A stretch of 64,000 nucleotides of DNA, from NCBI RefSeq assembly GCF_011059105.1, contig NZ_JAALLS010000017.1, positions 1 through 64,000 on the forward strand. Reading direction: 5' to 3'. The notes beneath the pieces were generated by a model. The model saw nothing but the letters and a program-made list of their open reading frames with translations, did not search any database and was not told the origin of the DNA. Below are positions 26,809 through 36,025 of the stretch, in pieces. A program made the translations under genes and the position numbers. Source of the DNA: Fodinibius halophilus. GTDB lineage: Bacteria; Bacteroidota; Rhodothermia; Balneolales; Balneolaceae. Position 1 is the first letter of the stretch, and each line of letters starts with the position of its first letter.

Positions 26809-27576
26809 TTAAGCTATAGGTTCTACATCATCGTTTTCCACACCGCCCCATTCCAGGTAATGATTACGAACTTCGATGATATGTTCCTCCAGGTTTTCGA
26901 GGCTCCAGTCACTGGTATCGATAGCGTCATGAATATGAGCAGTAAGCTCGCCGGACTTGGTAATCATCGTTCCGCCTTTACTGAGCTGGCGGTTCCCTTC
27001 AAAATAGATGGGCACAATAGGATAGTTCAGATCCATAGCCATACGAAAGGGACCTTTTTTGAATGGTCCGATAATACCGGGATGCTTTCGAGACCCTTCA
27101 GGCGCCATCATAATAGATAATTCGTCGCGATGAATACGCCGGTGCGTTTTTTTAAGCGTCTCTATTGCTTTGTCAGACTTTTGTCGTTTAATAAATATCT
27201 GTCCCGTCAAACGCCCAAGAATCAGAAAGATTGGGTTGTATTGAAACTCCCATTTGGCTACAAACCGGATTTTGGGCAATCCAAGTGCCAAAAGCGTTAA
27301 AACATCCAGCGTAGAACTGTGATTGATAATAAAGACCGCAGGGCTAGTCAGGCTGTCGGTATGATATTTTACATTAAAACGAATGCCGCTCATCCAAAAT
27401 GCCGGGCGCACCATCAGCGGTGCAATCCGCTCAACAACAAGGTTAGAAGCTTTTCCGAAGCTGACTAGCAGCAGAAAAAGAATGATGGGTGTAAAGATCA
27501 AAAATGTAATAAAGAATACGATAATTGTGAGAATGCTACGAACGTACTCCCAAAAGCCAAAGCCAGTTTTTTCCAT
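26809..27576 (-). CDS. plsC: 1-acyl-sn-glycerol-3-phosphate acyltransferase
   Basis: This enzyme acylates lysophosphatidic acid to phosphatidic acid. Motif I is NHSSTLDVL (HX4D, about 84-92) and motif III is MMAPEGSRKHPG. The N terminus has a hydrophobic anchor (YVRSILTIIVFFITFLIFTP and LFLLLVSFGK, residues 10-45). FKKGPFRMAMDLNYPIVPI marks the substrate-specific region. Length of 255 aa is normal. It is monocistronic here, divergent from the NhaC gene. Confidence 0.9.
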   Translation of the reverse strand: MEKTGFGFWEYVRSILTIIVFFITFLIFTPIILFLLLVSFGKASNLVVERIAPLMVRPAFWMSGIRFNVKYHTDSLTSPAVFIINHSSTLDVLTLLALGLPKIRFVAKWEFQYNPIFLILGRLTGQIFIKRQKSDKAIETLKKTHRRIHRDELSIMMAPEGSRKHPGIIGPFKKGPFRMAMDLNYPIVPIYFEGNRQLSKGGTMITKSGELTAHIHDAIDTSDWSLENLEEHIIEVRNHYLEWGGVENDDVEPIA

Positions 27577-27713
27577 AAGAGCGTTTGATCTAAAACTAAT
27601 GTCCGCGTAAATATAGTAAAATGATTGTGGAATGATAGGGCAACTCGCATTTGATTTGATGCTCGGTTTTAAGCAGGTTAGAGTGACCTTTTAAAAAAAT
27701 AACCAAATAAAGA

Positions 27714-29264
27714 ATGACGGATACAAGCAGCTCAATTCTTACTCAACTATCCAAAGGGAATCGGATTAACATTGGTATTGCTCTTATTATAATTGTATTG
27801 GGGGTTGTTTTTGCTGGTGAGCTTCCTCAATACGGTGATCATTACGGAATTTGGTCCGTGCTTCCCCCGCTTATTGCTATTGTGTTGGCTTTTTGGACGC
27901 AAGAGGTAGTAAGTTCCCTGTTTGTAGGTATTGTATTAGGGGGATTTATTTCCGGCAATATCAATATTATAGATGCTTACCTGCTACCGTCAATTGGAAC
28001 CGAAAATTTTGCGCTTATCTTGCTGGTGTATCTTTGGTCGCTGGGTGGGTTAATCGGTATTTGGACACGCACCGGCGGTGCCGAACGTTTTGCTGACTGG
28101 GCCGCGAGCAAGGTTGTGCGCGGACCTAAATCCGCCAAGTTTTTTACCTGGATGATGGGATTGATCTTTCACCAGGGCGGAACCATTAGTACGGTTTTGA
28201 CCGGGGCAACCGTTCGTCCTATTTCAGATGAACAGGGCGTTTCGCACGAAGAAAGCTCTTATATGGTTGACTCTACCGCTTCGCCGGCCGCCACCGTGAT
28301 ACCCTTTAATGTTTGGCCACTCTATATTGCCGGCTTGTTGGTAGGTACGATTCCGCTGTTTGAAACTAACCAGGACGTTGTTAGCTTTTTTATTCAGGCT
28401 ATTCCCTTCAACTTTTACGGTATTCTGGCTCTTTTGATGACCCTGCTTTTTGCCTGGGAGATGCTCCCCTGGATTCCGAGTAAGAAAATGCGTGAAGCCA
28501 TTAAACGATCTCGTGAAACGGGGAAGCTGGATCGAGATGGTTCTGAGCCGATGTCTTCAAAAGAACTGACAGAAATGGATATACCGGAAGATTATAATTC
28601 TGGATTGATTGATTTCTTTGGTCCCATTGGTACGCTTCTGGGAGTAGCAATTATTCCCTATATAGTTACCTTTTATGTTATGGGAAATACCGAAGACCCT
28701 CTCTTGATGATTGCCGAGGCTTTTGTTTTAGCAGTGCTTGCGGGGATGTTTATCGCCTTGGCCAAAGGTATGGAGCTTAAAACGGTGATGGATGGTTTCG
28801 TTGATGGCTGTAAGGGAGTAACCATTGGGGCCATTGTATTGGCATTGGCAGTAACGCTGAAAGAGGTAGCCGAATCGGTGGGTACGGCTGAGTACGTAGT
28901 TGCGTTGGTAGGTGATGCTATATTACCGGCGTTTTTACCAGCTATTTTAATGGGATTGTGTATGTTAATTGCTTTTGCAGCGGGAACCTCCTTTGGTACG
29001 TATGCTGTGGTGTTTCCGGTGGCAATGCCGCTGGCTTGGGCCATATTGCCTGATCCATTCTTTATCACGCTTTGCTTTGGAGCAGTAGTAGGGGGTAGTG
29101 TATTTGGGGATCAGTGTTCGCCTATCTCCGATACCACCATTCTCTCATCACTGGCTACCGGTAGTGATTTGATGGATCACGTAAAAACGCAGATACCGCT
29201 TGCTCTGATGGCTGCTGGACTTGGGGCAGGGCTTTATACCTTATTAGTGATATTGTTTGTGTAA
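27714..29264 (+). CDS. NhaC-family Na+/H+ antiporter or amino-acid-type transporter
   Basis: This is a polytopic inner-membrane protein with about 11-12 hydrophobic segments (516 aa). The loop GGSVFGDQCSPISDTTILSS near residue 460 and the earlier HQGGTISTVLTGATVRPISD are signatures of the NhaC/YuiF ion-transporter superfamily. Members exchange Na+ and H+ or take up amino acids or hydroxy acids. In this position it could import hydroxyproline or a related compound, but the 3-kb gap with AraC and plsC between makes that speculative. The start ATG at 27714 follows a short AT-rich leader. Confidence 0.85.
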   Translation: MTDTSSSILTQLSKGNRINIGIALIIIVLGVVFAGELPQYGDHYGIWSVLPPLIAIVLAFWTQEVVSSLFVGIVLGGFISGNINIIDAYLLPSIGTENFALILLVYLWSLGGLIGIWTRTGGAERFADWAASKVVRGPKSAKFFTWMMGLIFHQGGTISTVLTGATVRPISDEQGVSHEESSYMVDSTASPAATVIPFNVWPLYIAGLLVGTIPLFETNQDVVSFFIQAIPFNFYGILALLMTLLFAWEMLPWIPSKKMREAIKRSRETGKLDRDGSEPMSSKELTEMDIPEDYNSGLIDFFGPIGTLLGVAIIPYIVTFYVMGNTEDPLLMIAEAFVLAVLAGMFIALAKGMELKTVMDGFVDGCKGVTIGAIVLALAVTLKEVAESVGTAEYVVALVGDAILPAFLPAILMGLCMLIAFAAGTSFGTYAVVFPVAMPLAWAILPDPFFITLCFGAVVGGSVFGDQCSPISDTTILSSLATGSDLMDHVKTQIPLALMAAGLGAGLYTLLVILFV

Positions 29265-29293
29265 GAATGAAGAGCTGCTGTTTTTATATAAAA

Positions 29294-29749
29294 TTAACTT
29301 TCAATATTTGATGTACAGTGTGGGCAGCGTCTTGCTTCTACAGGGATATCTGAAAAGCAGAATTGGCACTTCTTTATAGCAGGTGAAACCGGTTCCGGTG
29401 TTTGCTTAGGTCTTTTTAGTTTATTTATATATCGCACAAGCAGAAATACGGTGAAAGAAACGAGGCCGAAGCTAATTACCGCATTGAAAAAGGTTCCGTA
29501 TCGCAGTACAACTGCCCCAGCTTCCTGAGCTATTTGTAGGCTAGAGTAGGGACCCGGTGTGGTTCCCTCTTTAAGGACAAGAAAGGCGTTTCCGAAATCG
29601 ATTTCGGTGGTTAATAGTCCCAACGGTGGCATTAGGATGTCTTTAACCAGAGACTGTACGACCGTTGTAAAAGCTGCGCCAATAATAATTCCAACAGCCA
29701 TGTCAATGACATTACCCCGAACGGCAAACTCTTTAAATTCTTTAAACAT
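29294..29749 (-). CDS. mscL: Large-conductance mechanosensitive channel with zinc-ribbon tail
   Basis: The first ~110 residues match MscL: FKEFAVRGNVIDMAVGIIIGAAFTTVV (TM1), KDILMPPLGLL, and TM2 NAVISFGLVSFTVFLLVRYINKL. After a short Pro-rich linker the C terminus ends in a CxxC...CxxC motif (Cys128, 131, 142, 145), which reads as a zinc ribbon in place of the usual helical bundle end. The channel opens under membrane tension to release osmolytes. It converges on the antiporter gene with 29 bases between stops. The 151-aa length is longer than the common ~135 aa because of the ribbon. Confidence 0.93.
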   Translation of the reverse strand: MFKEFKEFAVRGNVIDMAVGIIIGAAFTTVVQSLVKDILMPPLGLLTTEIDFGNAFLVLKEGTTPGPYSSLQIAQEAGAVVLRYGTFFNAVISFGLVSFTVFLLVRYINKLKRPKQTPEPVSPAIKKCQFCFSDIPVEARRCPHCTSNIES

Positions 29750-29862
29750 ATTGCAGCTTTTTATAGTAGGTAAAAAGTTATACCGATAGGTTATCGTGGT
29801 TGTTAAAATTTTACTAAAAACCTACAGTGTACCTCTGTCAGGGATATTAAAAGAAGCAAACA

Positions 29863-30033
29863 CTATTCTTGCGGAATAATGGCAGAGATATGATCGAAGT
29901 TGAGATACACTTCTTCTAACTCCTTGCCATCTTCTCCTATTATCTCAACTTTGTCGAGTACATCGTTGGGCTTAATAGATTCCGCTTCTATCGTTTCTGT
30001 TACGCCACTTTCGAAAATGATTTTATATTCCAT
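29863..30033 (-). CDS. Small acidic protein downstream of ftsH
   Basis: A 56-codon frame opens with ATG at 30033 (MEYKIIFESGVTETI...) and ends with TAG at 29863. The start lies 32 bases after the ftsH stop, on the same strand. Codon use looks like that of the neighbouring genes, and hydrophobic/acidic residues alternate in a plausible beta pattern. I do not recognise the family. Co-transcription with ftsH is likely; a role near the protease is only an inference. Confidence 0.6.
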   Translation of the reverse strand: MEYKIIFESGVTETIEAESIKPNDVLDKVEIIGEDGKELEEVYLNFDHISAIIPQE

Positions 30034-30065
30034 TTTACGAAATAGGGTTTAATGCGAATTAGAAA

Positions 30066-32078
30066 CTATTCTTCTTCGGAGCTGTTATCCTCTTCTTCAG
30101 TATTTCCTTTGTCAGTTTCCGTAGCTTTGGCTTCGCTCTCTTCTGCCTCTTCTTGAGTTCCGTCTTTATCCTTGTCTAAGCTACCGTTAAGCCATTCCAT
30201 AACCTTTTTACCGGGAACTTCTTCATGTTCGATAAGTTCATCGGCCAGGCGGTCAAGGATCTCCCTGTTTTCCGTAATCGTTTCCATAGCACGGTCATAG
30301 GCCTGTACAAGAATACGTTTGACTTCCTGGTCAACCTTTTGGGCCGTATCCTCACTGTATTCCTTTGGGTTGCCCATTTGTTCGCCAAGGAAAACCTGTT
30401 CGCGTTGGCTGCCAAAGGCGATGTTGTTGAACTCTTCACTCATACCCCAGTCGAGAACCATCTTTCGGGCCAGTGTGCGAATCTGCTTGAGGTCATTTTC
30501 AGCACCACTGGTAGCAGTATCAAAAATGAGATTCTCAGCAGCACGTCCCCCCATCATAACGGCCATACGATCGAGCATATATTTCTTCTCATATAGCAGT
30601 TTTTCTTTTTCCGGTAGCTGCATGGTAACTCCCATTGCTTTACCCCGAGGTATTACAGTAACCTTATGAATAGGATCGGCATTGGGCAGCACAGCGGCCA
30701 CGATAGCGTGTCCTGCTTCGTGGTAAGCCAGTAATTTCTTCTCGTGGTCTGAAAGTCTGATCCCTTCGCGTTTCAGTCCCATCATTACTTTGTCGCGGGC
30801 TTGGTCAATATCTTGCTGTTCAATGGATTTGCGTTTATACCGTGCAGCAATTAATGCAGCTTCATTCAGTAAGTTGTGGAGGTCGGCACCACTGAATCCG
30901 GGTGTTGATCGGGCAATTTCTTCGAGATCAACCTGATCAGAAAGCTTTTTGTTTTTGGCATGGATCTCCAGGATCTGTTCTCTGTGTTCTTGAGTAGGCA
31001 AGTGCACAGTAATCTGGCGATCGAATCGGCCGGGGCGCAGTAGCGCTTTATCAAGAATATCGGGGCGGTTAGTTGCACCCATCACTACTACCCCTGCATT
31101 AGGTTCAAAACCGTCTAGTTCTGAAAGGAGCTGGTTGAGAGTTTGTTCTCGTTCATCATGTCCGCCCCCAAGTCCTGCGCCACGCTTACGCCCAATAGAG
31201 TCGATTTCATCAATAAAGATGATAGCCGGTGATTTCTCTTTGGCTTTCTCAAACATATCGCGAACGCGCTTTGCACCAACACCAACAAACATCTCCATAA
31301 AGTCGGATCCGGTAATAGTAAAATAGGGGACGCCTGCCTCACCGGCTACAGCCCGTGCCAATAACGTTTTTCCGGTACCGGGAGGGCCTACCATCAGTAC
31401 TCCTTTGGGGATTTCTCCACCGAGTGAATCAAATTTATCAGGGTGCTTTAAAAAGCTGATGATCTCCTGAAGTTCCGTTTTTGCCCCTTTAAGTCCGGCC
31501 ACGTCGTCAAAGGTGGTATCCACTTTTTCGGCATCCTGCAGTTTGGCTTTACTTTCACCAATCTTAAACATGTTTTGTCCCTGCATTTTCATCTGTCGGA
31601 AAAACTGCAGACCAATGAGTACTAAAAAGGCAAGTGGGATTCCCCACAATAAAACTGTCCACCAGTTGAAGTTGCTTTTGGGGAGCGTTTGAACCTGTAC
31701 TTCGTGTTCTTCCAGCATCGTCATTAGTTTCTCATCACCGAAAGAAGGCAGGTACGTTATAAAACTTTTATATCGGGTAGTGTCATTTTGGGAAGCATTG
31801 AGGGCCGTACGTTGTTCCAACTTTCCTTCGATCTGTTCGCCGCGAATAGTAACCTTCTCGACATTGTCATTTTTGATCTGGCTACGAAATTCACTGTAAT
31901 CGATGGTGGGCGGTCCTCCTAAAAAACCACCACTTTGTGAACTGAAAAGCCAAAAGCCGAGGAGGGCAGCAATAACGATCCAATAAAACGTATACTGGTG
32001 TTTTCCGCCGGGGCCTTGAATTCCCTTGTTGTTTTTAGAGTCTTTGTTTTTCTGCTGTTGGTTCTTTTTCTCAGACAT
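30066..32078 (-). CDS. ftsH: ATP-dependent zinc metalloprotease FtsH
   Basis: FtsH is a membrane-anchored AAA+ protease that degrades short-lived and misfolded membrane proteins. Seen in order are an N-terminal Gln/Lys-rich leader, TM1 at ~31-46, a periplasmic domain (56-135), TM2 at ~140-160, Walker A GPPGTGKT (231-238), Walker B IIFIDEID (286-293), the second region of homology [18 protein letters not shown] (337-354) and the zinc motif HEAGH (453-457). The acidic tail ([20 protein letters not shown]...) is low-complexity. Length is 670 aa. A small ORF follows directly on the same strand. ATG at 32078. Confidence 0.97.
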   Translation of the reverse strand: MSEKKNQQQKNKDSKNNKGIQGPGGKHQYTFYWIVIAALLGFWLFSSQSGGFLGGPPTIDYSEFRSQIKNDNVEKVTIRGEQIEGKLEQRTALNASQNDTTRYKSFITYLPSFGDEKLMTMLEEHEVQVQTLPKSNFNWWTVLLWGIPLAFLVLIGLQFFRQMKMQGQNMFKIGESKAKLQDAEKVDTTFDDVAGLKGAKTELQEIISFLKHPDKFDSLGGEIPKGVLMVGPPGTGKTLLARAVAGEAGVPYFTITGSDFMEMFVGVGAKRVRDMFEKAKEKSPAIIFIDEIDSIGRKRGAGLGGGHDEREQTLNQLLSELDGFEPNAGVVVMGATNRPDILDKALLRPGRFDRQITVHLPTQEHREQILEIHAKNKKLSDQVDLEEIARSTPGFSGADLHNLLNEAALIAARYKRKSIEQQDIDQARDKVMMGLKREGIRLSDHEKKLLAYHEAGHAIVAAVLPNADPIHKVTVIPRGKAMGVTMQLPEKEKLLYEKKYMLDRMAVMMGGRAAENLIFDTATSGAENDLKQIRTLARKMVLDWGMSEEFNNIAFGSQREQVFLGEQMGNPKEYSEDTAQKVDQEVKRILVQAYDRAMETITENREILDRLADELIEHEEVPGKKVMEWLNGSLDKDKDGTQEEAEESEAKATETDKGNTEEEDNSSEEE

Positions 32079-32123
32079 AAACTGTAGTTAAATGAGATCC
32101 GATAACGTTGAATAAATTCAATA

Positions 32124-32150
32124 CAAAGTTAACGAAAGTTATCGGGCAAG
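32124..32150 (-). promoter_or_regulatory. Possible TAnnTTTG promoter for ftsH
   Basis: On the minus strand TAACTTTG (32131-32124) matches the Bacteroidota-type -7 box, with a TTG-containing box (CTTG) upstream at 32150-32147. The spacing of 15 bases is short for this class, so the call is weak. Confidence 0.35.
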
Positions 32151-32180
32151 ACATTCCATTAATAGTAAGTAATTTATAGC

Positions 32181-32216
32181 AAAAAAGCCTCTGAGGCTAT
32201 CAACCAGCAGAGGCTT
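32181..32216 (-). terminator. Rho-independent terminator downstream of tRNA-Lys
   Basis: On the minus strand AAGCCTCTG and CAGAGGCTT form a 9-bp stem followed by a run of T (read at 32186-32181). It lies 25 bases beyond the 3' end of the tRNA, which it should terminate. Confidence 0.85.
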
Positions 32217-32241
32217 AAGAGAGAGATTCTTTACATAATTG

Positions 32242-32314
32242 TGAGTCGGGAGGGGATCGAACCCACGACCCACGCCTTAAAAGGGCGTTGCTCTACCATC
32301 TGAGCTACCGACTC
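32242..32314 (-). tRNA. tRNA-Lys (anticodon UUU)
   Basis: On the minus strand this reads as a complete 73-base cloverleaf: acceptor GAGTCGG/CCGACTC, D-arm GCTC..GAGC, anticodon stem ACGCC/GGCGT with loop CTTTTAA (anticodon TTT at the centre), 5-base variable loop and T-loop TTCGATC. One mismatch (T opposite T) is present in the T-stem. CCA is not encoded. A strong terminator follows. Confidence 0.95.
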
Positions 32315-32486
32315 TTGGGTTAAAAACGAGAGTCCAAATATACAGGTTTCAGGCACTTAATTTCAAGAAAAAAATAATAAAAATTTATTATTACCAGATA
32401 ACCACTTTAACAGCCGATAAGCTGCTAAGTTTAGTTAAAAAATTAATATCTTAAGGGGCATTGGTTTTAAATTTAAGAATTGATTC

Positions 32487-33446
32487 TTGCAAAAAGAGAA
32501 AGTAGGCGACGTTTTTATTTATCCCATTTGCATACCTACCCCTTTTGCAGTGGGTGATGTGTTTTGTTATCTGATTAACGATGAAAAGAATGTGCTGGTT
32601 GATACCGGCCATTATGCCCCCAATTCACTATCTGTTTTGGAGGAAGAGTTAGAAAAGTATGGTGTTGCTGTGCGAGACCTCGATGAGATCTGGCTAACGC
32701 ACGGTCATCCCGATCATTATGGACAGGCAGCCGGATTAGCAGACCAGTCGGGGGCCGTGATCTATGGGCATCCCAAAGAGCGGGCAAATTTTGCAGCCAA
32801 TAATGACGGTGAGCTTTTTAAGGCGTTTTTCGATCGTCATCGTATTCCGTCGGAACTTACGACAAAGATGATAGAACAGCTCGAGTGGTTGCAACAGTAT
32901 CAACAACCTATTGAGCCGGAATGGATTACGGCCGGAGATAGGTTAAGCAGCGGATCCATCAATGTTGATGTTCATTTAACACCCGGCCACGCCCCCGGAC
33001 ACCTTGCGTTTGTTACGAATGGAGACGTCATTTTTAGCGGTGATCTGTTACTCGGACATATCAGTACAAATGCCCTTATTAATTTTGATGCCGACAGTGG
33101 TGAGCGCAACAAAAGTTTGCTACAGTATCGCACATCACTGCAGTGGATTAAAAAACAGCAGGGGGTGGTACTGCCCGGTCACGGCAAGAAGATTCGTGAT
33201 ATCAACGAAGTGGCCAGCCATCATCTGTCTGAGCATCAAAAACGGTATCAAAAAATCCAACAGCTTTTAGAGCAGCAGCCAATGAGCCTGATGGAACTTT
33301 CCAATACGATGTTCCCCGACCCAATCAAAGAAGGCGCCATATTCTTGGTACTCTCGGAGGTGTTGGGATATTTGGATTGGGGCATTGAAGAAGGCACAAT
33401 CTATTTGGATGAAACTACTATGGAATACCGAACTGTTACCGAATGA
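32487..33446 (+). CDS. Metallo-beta-lactamase-fold hydrolase
   Basis: This is an MBL-fold protein of about 319 aa with the zinc motif THGHPDH (71-77), a further GHAPGHLAF near 168, GDLLLGH near 190 and GHGKKI late in the core. The C-terminal ~80 residues are a helical region with a possible winged helix (LEQQPMSLMELSNTMFP), as in the lactamase-like hydrolase subgroup related to LACTB2 and glyoxalase II. The start is a TTG, since no ATG or GTG precedes the conserved N terminus in this frame. It is followed by the HIT and aroQ genes on the same strand. Substrate unknown. Confidence 0.82.
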   Translation: MQKEKVGDVFIYPICIPTPFAVGDVFCYLINDEKNVLVDTGHYAPNSLSVLEEELEKYGVAVRDLDEIWLTHGHPDHYGQAAGLADQSGAVIYGHPKERANFAANNDGELFKAFFDRHRIPSELTTKMIEQLEWLQQYQQPIEPEWITAGDRLSSGSINVDVHLTPGHAPGHLAFVTNGDVIFSGDLLLGHISTNALINFDADSGERNKSLLQYRTSLQWIKKQQGVVLPGHGKKIRDINEVASHHLSEHQKRYQKIQQLLEQQPMSLMELSNTMFPDPIKEGAIFLVLSEVLGYLDWGIEEGTIYLDETTMEYRTVTE

Positions 33447-33449
33447 AAG

Positions 33450-33540
33450 AGTGGAATTATGAATTAGGAATTGCGAATTTAGAATTTGATAATTGACTTA
33501 GCTATCAAAAGATTCCATTAACCTTTAACCTGTAACCAGC
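33450..33540. repeat. Short word-like repeat
   Basis: AATTATGAATTAGGAATTGCGAATTTAGAATTTG and CCTTTAACCTGTAACC recall the word-like family, here between the MBL and HIT genes. Confidence 0.55.
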
Positions 33541-33547
33541 AATTAGT

Positions 33548-33946
33548 ATGGCTACAATATTCAGCAAAATTATTGAGGGCGATATTCCGTGTCACAAAGT
33601 AGCGGAAACGGATAACCATATTGCATTTTTGGATATCAATCCTATTGCGGAGGGGCATACCCTGGTAGTCCCCAAAAAAGAGATCGATTACTTTTTTGAC
33701 CTGCCGGATGCACTTATGGAGGAGACGATGGATGTTTCAAAAACGATTGCCAAAGCTATTGATGAAACACTGAATCCACTCAGGACCGGGGTGATTGTTC
33801 AGGGGTTGGAAGTGCCGCATGCCCATGTACATTTGATTCCTCTATATAAAGAGAACCAGGTGATGGCACTGGGCCACAATGTAAATGTAAGTGAGGATCG
33901 TATGTTAGAAATTAAAAAACAAATTGCAGCGAGAGTAGATTTATGA
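33548..33946 (+). CDS. HIT-family nucleotide hydrolase
   Basis: The histidine triad HAHVHLIP near residue 110 identifies a HIT protein. The N terminus MATIFSKIIEGDIPCHKV and PIAEGHTLVVPKKE match bacterial HinT-like members. These hydrolyse purine nucleotide phosphoramidates or adenylated compounds. At 132 aa it is a little longer than classical HinT. The stop overlaps the aroQ start by 4 bases (ATGA), so the two are translationally coupled. Confidence 0.93.
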   Translation: MATIFSKIIEGDIPCHKVAETDNHIAFLDINPIAEGHTLVVPKKEIDYFFDLPDALMEETMDVSKTIAKAIDETLNPLRTGVIVQGLEVPHAHVHLIPLYKENQVMALGHNVNVSEDRMLEIKKQIAARVDL

Positions 33947-34374
33947 AATTATCAATTCTAAATGGACCTAATTTGAATATGCTGGGCAAGCGCGATCCGG
34001 AACAGTATGGAGAGGATACGTTGCAGGATATAGAGCAACTCCTTATTGATCATTTTCCCGATCACGAGATGGTCTTTTTCCAAAGTAACCTAGAAGGGGA
34101 ATTGGTAGAGGCTGTACAATCGCTGATGGATAGTGATGTGGATGGCGTTATGGTTAATTTCGGAGGCTACTCGCATACGTCGGTGGCCATTCGTGATGCC
34201 CTGGCACTTATCAATATCCCCATAGTAGAGGTGCACCTTTCCAATATTCATGCTCGCGAAGAGTTTCGGGAAAAAACACTTACCGGCTCCGTTGCGGATG
34301 GCATTATCACCGGCCTGGGGAAACAAAGCTATCTGCTTGGAGTACATGCCCTTGAAAGACTTATCGCAGATTAG
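33943..34374 (+). CDS. aroQ: 3-dehydroquinate dehydratase, type II
   Basis: This enzyme of the shikimate pathway converts 3-dehydroquinate to 3-dehydroshikimate. The start KLSILNGPNLNMLGKRDPEQYG places the conserved Asn residues and the catalytic Tyr22. VNFGGYSHTSVAIRDAL and EVHLSNIHAREEFR are the other active-site blocks. The dodecamer-forming type II enzyme is ~145 aa; this is 143. It overlaps the HIT gene. The flippase gene follows after 78 bases. Confidence 0.96.
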   Translation: MKLSILNGPNLNMLGKRDPEQYGEDTLQDIEQLLIDHFPDHEMVFFQSNLEGELVEAVQSLMDSDVDGVMVNFGGYSHTSVAIRDALALINIPIVEVHLSNIHAREEFREKTLTGSVADGIITGLGKQSYLLGVHALERLIAD

Positions 34375-34452
34375 GTAGAATATTATCAGTCTCAATGCCA
34401 CCCCGGTATCGTTTCAGGGGTCATTTTATTAGATCAAAATCCGGAACTCCGT

Positions 34453-35946
34453 TTGAAAAAACTACGCGAACTTTTTTCTGATACTATCGTTTACGGAATC
34501 AGTAATGTGCTGGCCCGATTTATCGGGTATTTGATGGTTCCCTTGCATACCGGTGCTTTTTTGCCTTCCCAGTATGGGGTGGTGAGCTTGGTATATGCAG
34601 GTCTGGCATTTCTGAATGTTATTGCCACTTTTGGAATGGAGTCGGGTTATCTGCGATATGCTAAAGATCGGGAAAATGCGCAGGATATTTTTACAACTCT
34701 GCAGATAGGGCTGGGCGTATTTTCCTCCTTGTTTGTTTTGTTACTAGCCCTGCTGGCCCCCTTGATAATGCCCACTATGAACCTGGTCGAAACAGGGAAC
34801 CAGAACCTGTTTTGGTTGATGCTGGGGATCTTATGGTTCGATACTATGGGCTTGGTGCCGTTTTCAGAACTACGTCTTGATCGCAGAAAATGGCTCTTTG
34901 CTTTTTTAAAAACCGGGAATATTATCGTTAACGTGGGGCTGCAGATTTATTTGATCCTGGGATTAAACTGGGGCATTGATGCGATATTTTTTGCCAGTTT
35001 TATCGCTTCCGGGCTTACAGCACTAGTAATATGGTTGGCAACAGCCAATCTGTTTACAGGTAATTGGAATACGCCCATTTTAAAATCAGTTTTGAAATTT
35101 GGGTTACCGTTTATTCCGGCCGGACTTGGTTTCGTAATCAACGAAATGCTTGACCGATTCTTTTTGGGTAATTATATGTCCCAGGAAACAGTAACCCAGC
35201 TTTATGGACCTGATTTGATACCGGACGATATTGTGGGGATCTACAGTGCTTGTTACAAGCTTTCAGTTTTTATGCTATTGTTGGTGCAGATGTTCCGTAT
35301 GGCCTGGCAGCCCTTCTTTTTGCGTAATGCCGATGATCCGGAAGCACCGGGGTTGTTTCGGGAAGTATTTCGCTATTACAATGCCATGGCAGGGATCTGT
35401 TTTCTGGTTATTGCACTGTTTGCCGGATATATCGTTCAGATAAAAGTACCACTGATAGATGCCTATATAGTAGGTAAAGAGTATTGGGCCGGTCTCGGTA
35501 TTGTACCAATATTGTTAGGGGCATATTGGTTCCACGGATGGTATATGAACTTTACCGCCGGTATTTTTATCGAAGAAGAGACAAAAGTATTACCGGTTAT
35601 TACCTTGATTGGGGCAGCGGTTACAATTTTGGCAAATCTTTTATTAATTCCTGTATACGGAATGATGGGCTCTGCTACCGCTACGCTTATCAGTTATGGC
35701 ATTATGGCAATGCTTCTGTATTATAAAAGCACACAGTTTTTTCCGGTTAACTACCAGATCGTTCGTACGTTTTTAATGATGGGTGTAGGTGCAGCAGCGA
35801 TCTATTTTCAGCCACAAGCAACAGAATGGTTTCAGTCGGAATGGACAGGTCGCTTCATGATGTTGTTAATAGGCAGTGCAGGAATACTGATATTGTCGAT
35901 TCCGTCTTCAATCAGTACACGCTTGTGGTTTTTACAGAACGACTAA
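34453..35946 (+). CDS. Polysaccharide flippase (MOP/Wzx-like)
   Basis: This is a polytopic membrane protein of 497 aa with about 12-14 hydrophobic segments, resembling MOP-superfamily oligosaccharide flippases that move lipid-linked sugars across the inner membrane. The N terminus (LRELFSDTIVYGISNVLARF then IGYLMVPLHTGAFLPSQYGV) carries the family motif in which a helix is followed by LxP(L)xTxxL. TTG at 34453 is the only start near the conserved beginning. No glycosyltransferase cluster is adjacent, so its substrate is unknown. Confidence 0.85.
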   Translation: MKKLRELFSDTIVYGISNVLARFIGYLMVPLHTGAFLPSQYGVVSLVYAGLAFLNVIATFGMESGYLRYAKDRENAQDIFTTLQIGLGVFSSLFVLLLALLAPLIMPTMNLVETGNQNLFWLMLGILWFDTMGLVPFSELRLDRRKWLFAFLKTGNIIVNVGLQIYLILGLNWGIDAIFFASFIASGLTALVIWLATANLFTGNWNTPILKSVLKFGLPFIPAGLGFVINEMLDRFFLGNYMSQETVTQLYGPDLIPDDIVGIYSACYKLSVFMLLLVQMFRMAWQPFFLRNADDPEAPGLFREVFRYYNAMAGICFLVIALFAGYIVQIKVPLIDAYIVGKEYWAGLGIVPILLGAYWFHGWYMNFTAGIFIEEETKVLPVITLIGAAVTILANLLLIPVYGMMGSATATLISYGIMAMLLYYKSTQFFPVNYQIVRTFLMMGVGAAAIYFQPQATEWFQSEWTGRFMMLLIGSAGILILSIPSSISTRLWFLQND

Positions 35947-36025
35947 TTATTTATTTAGGATCAGCATCCTGCTGCAGACTAATATTATTTTGAAATAATT
36001 AAGTCATTATTTGGGGGTTATTATT

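Noticed and set aside
27714-29264. Assignment as a hydroxyproline permease
   Set aside because: Sequence supports only the NhaC-type superfamily, and two unrelated genes lie between it and the catabolic cluster.
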